Source: Nitrospira sp.
GTDB lineage: Bacteria; Nitrospirota; Nitrospiria; Nitrospirales; Nitrospiraceae
Length of the DNA: 64,000 bases
Assembly (NCBI GenBank): GCA_020846195.1
Contig: JADLEJ010000024.1
Coordinates: 62,001-126,000 of the forward strand
Direction: 5' to 3'
A program made the position numbers and the translations under genes. Shown in pieces: positions 37,898 to 44,108 of the stretch. Each line of letters starts with the position of its first letter. The first letter of the stretch is position 1. The notes below the pieces were generated by a model, which was given only the letters and a program-made list of their open reading frames with translations, made no database searches and had not been told where the DNA came from.

Positions 37898-39604
37898 TTA
37901 TTGATTCGTACTGGCATCGGGCCGGTTATTGTCCCAATACCCTTTGTCGGGCAGCCCCTTCGCCTCAATCGTGAATTGCCCAGCTTCGACAGTCACCCAT
38001 TGTTTCTGCGAGCAGCAGGTGCCATCGGGCAGCACATCCCACGATCCTCTGCGAACGACCAATGGCCCCGTCGAAAGATCGTCGAAAAACGCGCCGCGCC
38101 GGCCGATCCCATACAGATTGCGATGCGGCACCATCACGACAATCTCCGTATCGGTCCAGGACTGGACCAGCGCCGCCGCGCCATTGAAGAGCACTTCCGT
38201 CCTCGACACATTGGAAATGACGGTGCTGCCGGACGACTCCGGTTCATTGATCTCCACATCCAGCCGCCGCTTATACGCCTTTTGACTCAATTCCAGCCCG
38301 GTATGTTCCGCTGTCTTCAGGAATGTCCCGAACCCCTTGCCCTTAATGGTCACCAGATCGTCCAGGCCAGCTGACTTCGGCTCGTACGATTCAACCACCG
38401 GCGTCACAAGTGTAAACGTGCCCGCGTCAGTGACCACCTCCCCGCGCTCTTGGCAGCAAGACCCGTCCGCTTTCGGCTTGGTGGCGCTGCGATAGACGCG
38501 CACGGGACCGCTCTTCACACTGAACGGCACCCAGACGTCGATCCGGTCATCGATCCACCGATAGATCACCGCCTGAACGCCGCCGATCTCGACGCGGTTC
38601 TCGCCCTTATTAAAATCAGCAAAATTGAACGGGGTCTCTCCGCTCTCCGAGTACACACCGAAATGCTCGCCCTTGATCCGAAGCAAGGTTCCGATCGGTG
38701 CACTCGCCGGCGCGACCGGCATTGCCTTCGGCACATGCACCGTAAATGTGCCCAGTATCCGCTCGTGCCCCTGCTGTTTCAGCACCAATGGCCCGGTTTC
38801 CGCATCGAGCGGCACATGCGCGACAATCACATCGTCCTTCCACTGGGCAATCGTCGTGAGCGTGCGTCCAATCAAAATGGCATCGTCCGCCCCTTTGGAT
38901 CCGAACCCCTGGCCGAACAGCACCACTTTCGTCCCGACCGGCCCGTCCATGGGATCGACCCGCACGCTAGGCACCAGCGAGAGCGATACCGCATTGCTCG
39001 TCACATATTCGACCGGCGCGCAGCACGAGCCATCGGCCAGCGGATCGGACGATGCCAGCCGCACGACGACGTCGCCGGGCGCCGCGTTCGTGGGAATCTC
39101 CACCTCGATCTTGTCGCTCTTCCACCGGCGAGGCCGCACCACCACACCGCCGATCACCACGTCGTTGACGCCGAACATCGTATTGGGATCGCGCGCACCG
39201 GCCGTGACGCCAAAATGCTCGCCGACAATCGTGATCATCGTGCCTCGCTCAGCCTCCGTGGGAGTAATGGATGCGATGCGCGGCTTCACGACGGTGAACG
39301 TACCGGCTGCAAGCTTCTTTTTTCCGATCGTTACCTCAACGGGGCCGGTCGTGGCCTTAAACGGCACCTTCACCTCAACCTGGTCGGACTCCCACCGCTG
39401 AATCAGCGCCGGCATCCCAGCGAACGTCACTTTATTGAACTGCACGGACTTGAATTGCCCCAACCCCTTGCCGCTTAACACCACCGTCGCACCGGGAGTC
39501 GATGCCTGGGGGACAATATCAATCGCGGTCTGACCGGCATGGGAAAACGCCGGAAACACCGCCGCGCAAAAAGCCAGGGTGAAATAGATTCGTCGAAACG
39601 TCAT
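37898..39604 (-). CDS. Secreted protein with five IPT/TIG domains and repeated DG(S/T)CC motifs
   Basis: 568 residues from ATG 39604, which has a GAGGAGAGG site just upstream (an in-frame ATG at 39619 would place that site inside the gene). A signal peptide (YFTLAFCAAVFPAFSHA) leads to five Ig-like IPT/TIG repeats, each with the pattern P-x-G-T/A-x-V-x-x-x-G-x-x-F/L-G and W-x-x-D-x-I/V-x-V-x-V-P. Repeats 2, 4 and 5 each end with an inserted vicinal-cysteine motif (ADGSCC, ADGSCC, PDGTCC) followed by a V-T strand. Extracellular adhesin or scaffold roles are common for such proteins. First gene of the probable IPT-Ycf48-TcBC-TcA unit, with a strong promoter and a long leader. Confidence 0.8.
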   Translation of the reverse strand: MTFRRIYFTLAFCAAVFPAFSHAGQTAIDIVPQASTPGATVVLSGKGLGQFKSVQFNKVTFAGMPALIQRWESDQVEVKVPFKATTGPVEVTIGKKKLAAGTFTVVKPRIASITPTEAERGTMITIVGEHFGVTAGARDPNTMFGVNDVVIGGVVVRPRRWKSDKIEVEIPTNAAPGDVVVRLASSDPLADGSCCAPVEYVTSNAVSLSLVPSVRVDPMDGPVGTKVVLFGQGFGSKGADDAILIGRTLTTIAQWKDDVIVAHVPLDAETGPLVLKQQGHERILGTFTVHVPKAMPVAPASAPIGTLLRIKGEHFGVYSESGETPFNFADFNKGENRVEIGGVQAVIYRWIDDRIDVWVPFSVKSGPVRVYRSATKPKADGSCCQERGEVVTDAGTFTLVTPVVESYEPKSAGLDDLVTIKGKGFGTFLKTAEHTGLELSQKAYKRRLDVEINEPESSGSTVISNVSRTEVLFNGAAALVQSWTDTEIVVMVPHRNLYGIGRRGAFFDDLSTGPLVVRRGSWDVLPDGTCCSQKQWVTVEAGQFTIEAKGLPDKGYWDNNRPDASTNQ

Positions 39605-39761
39605 GACACCTCTCCTCATGGCCTGCGCGATCGGAACTCGCGCATTAGGTCATTGATTGCCAGCTTGGCATGTTTCCAAGGAACTTCCCTGCGCGTGGCA
39701 CGAAAACCCCACGCACCGGAGTCAGGAGAGAGCCACCGGGGTATCACGTGAAGCGAGGGAC
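39605..39761 (-). promoter_or_regulatory. Long structured 5' leader before the IPT/TIG gene
   Basis: About 157 nt between the predicted transcription start and the ATG. Hairpins visible on the minus strand: GCGTGG/CCACGC around a 10-nt loop, TGCCA-AGC-TGGCA, and TGCGCGA/TCGCGCA (arms 39624-39630 and 39638-39644) just before the ribosome site. CACGCGCAGGG, GGAAAC and CCTAA occur in the order seen in c-di-GMP-I riboswitches, but the invariant GCAAACC and ACGCAAAGC blocks are not matched, so I do not call it one. Confidence 0.4.
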
Positions 39762-39767
39762 GGGAGG

Positions 39768-39797
39768 ACTATAGCAAGCGATTTTTTCGAGTGTCAA
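39768..39797 (-). promoter_or_regulatory. Near-consensus promoter of the IPT-Ycf48-Tc cluster
   Basis: On the minus strand: TTGACA (39792-39797), 18-bp spacer, TATAGT (39768-39773), five of six matches at -10 and six of six at -35. This is one of the best sigma-70-type promoters in the window. It points at the IPT/TIG gene and overlaps the region just after ridA. Confidence 0.6.
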
Positions 39798-39809
39798 GGC
39801 GGAGAGCGG

Positions 39810-40271
39810 TTAAGACTGCACTTGCACGATTAATTCGATTTCGACGGGGGCTTGGCGGGGGAGCTCCGCGGCGCCGACGGCGACACGGGCGTGCTTGCCG
39901 GTTTCGCCGAAGATTTGGACGAAGAGATCGGATGCGCCGTTGAGGACCTGGGGTTGATCGGTAAAACCAGGGGCCGAGGCGATGTGGCCGACCATTTTGA
40001 CAATGCGTTTCACGTTATCGAGAGACCCGACTTCACCGCGCACGATAGCCAATGCGTTTAATGCCGCAACTTTCGCCGCCTCCATCCCCTGTTCGATGGT
40101 GAGGCCCTGTCCGAGCTTGCCGGTGCAGATGAGCTGCCCGTCGCGCGACGGCAGCACACCTGAAAGGAACAATAGATCGCCCGCGCGCACAACCGGCACA
40201 TAATTCGCCACCGGCTTCGGCGCGATGGGCAACTCGATTCGCAGCGTTTTCAACTTAGCCTCGAACGACAT
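39810..40271 (-). CDS. RidA family protein (enamine/imine deaminase)
   Basis: 153 residues, the YjgF/YER057c/UK114 fold. Landmarks: FLSGVLPSRDG, the ALNALAIV helix, NVKRIVKMVGHI, and near the C-terminus ARVAVGAAELPRQAPVEIELI with the conserved Arg that binds the carboxylate of 2-aminoacrylate-type intermediates and the Glu of VEIE. Start ATG 40271 has an AAAGGGTG site; an upstream GTG at 40277 is also possible. It lies 9 bp after the deoB-like gene in a nucleoside-salvage neighbourhood. Which RidA subgroup it belongs to is not clear. Confidence 0.88.
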   Translation of the reverse strand: MSFEAKLKTLRIELPIAPKPVANYVPVVRAGDLLFLSGVLPSRDGQLICTGKLGQGLTIEQGMEAAKVAALNALAIVRGEVGSLDNVKRIVKMVGHIASAPGFTDQPQVLNGASDLFVQIFGETGKHARVAVGAAELPRQAPVEIELIVQVQS

Positions 40272-40280
40272 GGTCACCCT

Positions 40281-41438
40281 TTACCCTGCCCGCAGAGCTT
40301 CAAAAAAACTGTCCCCGACCGGCAACCGCTCTGCGTGCAACGCTTCGACGATGGTCTGACCGAGATCCGCAGCCGAGGCCCTGACGCCAAGGCTGACCCC
40401 CTGCGACAACTTCGGCCCTGTCACCAACAGCGGCACATATTCGCGCGTTGGAACTTTAGCTGGCTTGGTGAGATCGCGACCATGGTCGCCGGTGATCACC
40501 ACGACATCGCCCACTCGCAATTTCTCAAACAGGTCCGGCAATCGGCGGTCGAAATCTTCCAGCGCCGCCGCGGCTGTCGCCGGCTCATCTGTCAGAAGGT
40601 CGAGACTCGTGTACAGCAATCCACGCGGCATCTTACCAAGCAGCTTGTTCGTTTCCTCCAGCGCCGCTGCTGCCGTCGCCGCGGGGAATGCGCGGGTCAA
40701 TCCCCGTCCTGCAAAGAGGTCATGCACCTTGCCGACCCCCATCACGATCTGGCCGGAACGGTTCAACACATCGAGCATGCTCACAGCCGGCGGCTCAGCG
40801 ACATAGTCTTTGCGGCCGCCGCTGAGTTGAAAGGCTCCGGCCTCGCCGGAAAATGAATGGGCGACAATCCGCGGAGGTCCCGCCACCCCCTTGAACGCTT
40901 TACGAATATCGCGGCAGCGCTGATAGAAGTCCGCCGCCGGCATCGCCGAGGTATGCATCGCCACATGGCACGTCCAGCCTCCGTCGGTCCAGACGATCGG
41001 CGCGCCGCTGGAAAGATGCTCTACGCCATATTCGTCGAGGAGCGATTGGGCATACCCGAGTCGATTGCCGAGAATTTTCCGCCCGAAGCCTTGTTCGAGT
41101 TGCGCCATCACCTCGACGGGAAACGCCGACCGGAAGGGAGAGGCTGGTCGCGCCTGGATCACCCCGCTGGTTTCCCAGTAGCCGACGACCGAATCGGCTC
41201 CCTGCGAGACGAAGCCCATCTTCCCGAACGACCCGTTCGGCTGCGCCATGGCTCGCACGCCGGGAATCTTCGCGAGATGGCCGAATCCCAACGTCTCAAG
41301 ATTCGGCACGCTCAGGCTGCCAACGGTTTCCGCAATATGGACAACCGTATTGGCATCCGCATCGCCGTAGTCCGGTGCATCGGGCAGGGCCCCAACGCCG
41401 AACCCATCGATAACCAAGAGAATGACCCGATTAATCAT
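40281..41438 (-). CDS. Phosphopentomutase-like protein with altered active site
   Basis: 385 residues, full length for DeoB, with the N-terminal metal motif VILLVIDGFGVGALPDA (Asp11), ADANT, and TGDHGRD (Asp318, His319) followed by TREYVPLLV. Phosphopentomutase interconverts ribose 1- and 5-phosphate. Several residues known from the Bacillus enzyme differ: the phospho-acceptor stretch TTTGHWE is here SVVGYWE, the ligand equivalent to His291 appears as Glu285, and the His before TREYVP is Pro330. Either this is a divergent mutase with other ligands or a related metal phosphotransferase. The neighbouring deoC favours a deoxynucleoside role. Confidence 0.75.
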   Translation of the reverse strand: MINRVILLVIDGFGVGALPDAPDYGDADANTVVHIAETVGSLSVPNLETLGFGHLAKIPGVRAMAQPNGSFGKMGFVSQGADSVVGYWETSGVIQARPASPFRSAFPVEVMAQLEQGFGRKILGNRLGYAQSLLDEYGVEHLSSGAPIVWTDGGWTCHVAMHTSAMPAADFYQRCRDIRKAFKGVAGPPRIVAHSFSGEAGAFQLSGGRKDYVAEPPAVSMLDVLNRSGQIVMGVGKVHDLFAGRGLTRAFPAATAAAALEETNKLLGKMPRGLLYTSLDLLTDEPATAAAALEDFDRRLPDLFEKLRVGDVVVITGDHGRDLTKPAKVPTREYVPLLVTGPKLSQGVSLGVRASAADLGQTIVEALHAERLPVGDSFFEALRAG

Positions 41439-41486
41439 GTGCGCAATATAGCAGAAGCCAGTGAGATCGAACAGCGCCGGCGTGGA

Positions 41487-41828
41487 TTACGCCGCTTCGG
41501 TGGAAGACGGCCGGGAAGAAGACATCGCGGTCATTAAGAAACGGTCCAGGCGGGCGCGTTCCTTGGGAAGCACCATCAAGAACTTCACCCCGAATTCATG
41601 CAACGTCGCCCAACAGACCTGCCCCATTTCAATGGTGACCGGCGGCTTGCCTTCCAATGGCGTAAATCTCATAGTCACCAGCATGGCATCAAAGACCTGC
41701 GTATCGCTTTGAATGGCACACCCGCCCATGGAGAGATTCAACAGTGTGCCCTGTCCGGTCACCCCATCTTCATGGGTAAACTGAACGGGCAATTGGACCT
41801 GAATCCGCTGGAGTCGTCTGCTGGCCAT
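41487..41828 (-). CDS. PilZ domain protein (probable c-di-GMP receptor)
   Basis: 113 residues, a single PilZ domain: SRRLQRIQV gives the RxxxR motif and LNLSMGGCAI the (D/N)xSxxG motif that together bind cyclic di-GMP. The short Arg/Ser/Thr-rich tail has no other domain. Lies alone between deoC and the deoB-like gene. Small stand-alone PilZ proteins usually act by protein contact. Confidence 0.85.
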   Translation of the reverse strand: MASRRLQRIQVQLPVQFTHEDGVTGQGTLLNLSMGGCAIQSDTQVFDAMLVTMRFTPLEGKPPVTIEMGQVCWATLHEFGVKFLMVLPKERARLDRFLMTAMSSSRPSSTEAA

Positions 41829-41884
41829 CGTCTTTCTATCGGACAGACCCGCCTCTTCCTTGAATCGGCGGTCCTACATGCTCC

Positions 41885-42553
41885 TTACTTCACAGAAGCC
41901 TTCCACTCCTCCAAAATCTTCAGGCTCGCACTGGTGCCGATGCGGTCCGCCCCGGCTTCCAGCATGGCCAGCGTCGTCTTCCAATCTCTGATCCCGCCAG
42001 ACGCTTTCACCTTCGCCCTGCCGGCCACGGTCTGTTTCATCAACCGAACATCCTCGACCGTCGCCCCGGCAGTCGAAAATCCCGTCGAGGTCTTCACATA
42101 CTCCGCCCCGGCCTCGACCACCAGATGACAGGCCGTTACCTTTTCCTGCTGCGTCAGGAGACAGGTCTCCAGAATCACTTTATGTTCGACCGACGGCGTG
42201 GCCTTCACCACTTCCGCGATGTCCTGCCTGACATAGGCCTGATCGCCAGACTTCAGGCGGCTGACGTTGATGATCATGTCTAAAATCCGCGCACCCCGCG
42301 CGACCGCTTCCGTCGCTTCAGCGACCTTCGCTTTCGTCGTGTGTCCCCCGAGCGGAAACCCGATGGGAATACCGACCCGCACCGTCGATCCTGCCGTGGC
42401 CGCCACGGCCTCATCGACATAACAGGGCGGCACGAAGATGACGATGAAGCCGAGGTCTTTCGCCTCCTGGCACAGCCGCAGCACATCGGCCTTGGTGGCG
42501 TCCGGTCGCAATACCGTATGATCGAGCAGCAGGGGCAGATTCCATTGACTCAT
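41885..42553 (-). CDS. deoC: Deoxyribose-phosphate aldolase
   Basis: 222 residues. LLDHTVLRPDAT at the start, GIPIGFPLGGHTTKAKV, EVK-type region ILETCLL, the Schiff-base Lys in EYVKTSTGF and the second conserved Lys in KVKASGGIR. Cleaves 2-deoxyribose 5-phosphate to glyceraldehyde 3-phosphate and acetaldehyde. ATG 42553 is chosen because of the AGGAGTG site upstream and the family start; the frame is open further up inside mltG, from which it is separated by 17 bp. Confidence 0.95.
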   Translation of the reverse strand: MSQWNLPLLLDHTVLRPDATKADVLRLCQEAKDLGFIVIFVPPCYVDEAVAATAGSTVRVGIPIGFPLGGHTTKAKVAEATEAVARGARILDMIINVSRLKSGDQAYVRQDIAEVVKATPSVEHKVILETCLLTQQEKVTACHLVVEAGAEYVKTSTGFSTAGATVEDVRLMKQTVAGRAKVKASGGIRDWKTTLAMLEAGADRIGTSASLKILEEWKASVK

Positions 42554-42570
42554 GACAGAACACACTCCTT

Positions 42571-43605
42571 CTACGTTTTGCCGCGATGGGCGCGGGAGAA
42601 AAATTGTTTTTGGTACTTGTCGACCGCTTTGTTGTGTTCGATCAATGTGGCGGAAAACTGATGGGTCCCATCGTTCTTCGACACGAAGTAGAGATAGGCC
42701 GACACGGCTGGATACAGCGCCGCCCTGATGGCCTGCGCCCCCGGGCTGGCAATCGGCCCAGGCGGCAGGCCCGCCCACCGATAGGTGTTATAGGGACTGG
42801 GATGCGACAGATCCTTTTTATGGATATTCCCATCGTAATTCGGCAATCCGTAGATGACGGTCGGATCGCTCTGGAGCGGAATCTTTTTCTGCAACCGGTT
42901 GTGGAACACCGACGAGATTTGCGGCCGTTCTTCGCCGGAGCCGGTTTCCTTTTCAATGACCGACGCCAGCGTCAAGACCTGATGCATCGTCCACTGGATC
43001 TCCTTCGCCCTGGCCTGCCATTCCGGCGTGAGCACTTGATTGAGCTGTTCCACCATTGTCCGGATCACGTCTTTGGCCGGCACCGGCTTGGGAAACCGGT
43101 AGGTATCGGGATACAGATAACCTTCCAGCGTCTCGGCTGAAATCCCGAGCGTCTTGATAAAGCTCTTGTCCTTCGCCAGATGCAGGAACTCGGCGCGATC
43201 CACGATCCGGTGCTGCGCCAGCACATCGGCGATCTGCGCCATCGTATAGCCCTCGGGAATCGTGACCTGATGCAGCACCACCCGCCCGGCCATGAGCTTC
43301 GACAGAATATCGGCCGGCGACATCGCCGGATTCAGCTCATATTCGCCGGGGCGGATCTTCCGGTCTGCCGCGCGGGACTTGCCAAGCAGCACGAATGCCG
43401 AGCGGCTTTTAATAAGCCGTTCGCGCTCCAGCAGGCCCGCGACGTGCTGAAACGTGGCCCCTTCGGCAATGACAACGACTTTGGAGAGAGGATGCTCGGC
43501 TTCGGCGGCGACCGGGGCCTCAGCCCATTTCATCATCTGATAGGCGGCCACTCCGGCGAGTGCGACGGTGAGGACGAGCACGATGAGAATCACGCGCAAC
43601 TTCAT
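42571..43605 (-). CDS. mltG: Endolytic murein transglycosylase MltG
   Basis: 344 residues. N-terminal membrane anchor (VILIVLVLTVALAGVAAY), LysM-like part, then the YceG catalytic domain with LEGYLYPDTYRF, the catalytic Glu in LASVIEKETG, VFHNRL, LQSDPTVIYG and YNTYRWAGLPPGPI. Cuts nascent glycan strands at the inner membrane. Its start lies 86 bp inside the ruvX frame, and only a poor ribosome site precedes it, so translation may be coupled. Confidence 0.94.
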   Translation of the reverse strand: MKLRVILIVLVLTVALAGVAAYQMMKWAEAPVAAEAEHPLSKVVVIAEGATFQHVAGLLERERLIKSRSAFVLLGKSRAADRKIRPGEYELNPAMSPADILSKLMAGRVVLHQVTIPEGYTMAQIADVLAQHRIVDRAEFLHLAKDKSFIKTLGISAETLEGYLYPDTYRFPKPVPAKDVIRTMVEQLNQVLTPEWQARAKEIQWTMHQVLTLASVIEKETGSGEERPQISSVFHNRLQKKIPLQSDPTVIYGLPNYDGNIHKKDLSHPSPYNTYRWAGLPPGPIASPGAQAIRAALYPAVSAYLYFVSKNDGTHQFSATLIEHNKAVDKYQKQFFSRAHRGKT

Positions 43606-44104
43606 AAGGGCGCCCAGCGGCTTCGTGGTGCGTGGCGTTCGACTCTACCCCTTCTTCGGTCTCCGCCGGATACGCGTGAACCGGAGCAGGCGATTGAGCC
43701 TCCAGATAACTCTGCAAGAGAATGGCGGCGGCAATCCGATCGACCATCCCTTTGCGCTTTTTCCACCCGACATCGGCGGCGATGAGCAGCGCTTCCGCAT
43801 CCTTCGTGGTCAGCCGTTCGTCCCAGGTGACCACCGGCACCGGCAGCGCCTCGGCCAGCCGCTCCAGGAACTGATGCACCGCCTGCACGGCCAAGCCCTC
43901 TTCGCCGTTCAGCCGCAGCGGAAGCCCCAACAATACTTTCCCGACTTCGTAACGCGTGACCAGGTCCAGAATATGGGCGATGTCCAGATCCAACGTCTGC
44001 CGCTCGTAGGTTTCCAGCGGCTGCGCGGTCCAGCCCAGCTCATCGCTTAAGGCGACGCCGATCCGCTTGGTGCCGTGATCCAATGCGAGAATACGGCTAG
44101 GCAT
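43520..44104 (-). CDS. ruvX: Holliday junction resolvase-like protein RuvX (YqgF)
   Basis: 194 residues from ATG 44104, giving the canonical start RILALDHGTKRIGVALSD with the first catalytic Asp. GLPLRLNGEEG, VTWDERLTT and the C-terminal D-x-x-AAAILLQSYL motif follow. Homologues are 135-150 residues; here ~45 extra hydrophilic residues (Arg/His-rich) overlap the start of mltG for 86 bp in another frame. YqgF proteins take part in pre-16S rRNA 5' processing. Follows alaS with a 4-bp gap. Confidence 0.9.
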   Translation of the reverse strand: MPSRILALDHGTKRIGVALSDELGWTAQPLETYERQTLDLDIAHILDLVTRYEVGKVLLGLPLRLNGEEGLAVQAVHQFLERLAEALPVPVVTWDERLTTKDAEALLIAADVGWKKRKGMVDRIAAAILLQSYLEAQSPAPVHAYPAETEEGVESNATHHEAAGRPYEVARDSHRARPHRRTRRSGRLSDDEMG

Positions 44105-44108
44105 GAGT

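Noticed and set aside
39605..39761. c-di-GMP-I riboswitch upstream of the IPT/TIG gene
   Set aside because: Only CAGGG, GAAA and CCTAA blocks match; the invariant GCAAACC and GACGCAAAGC parts are missing, so I list it only as a structured leader.
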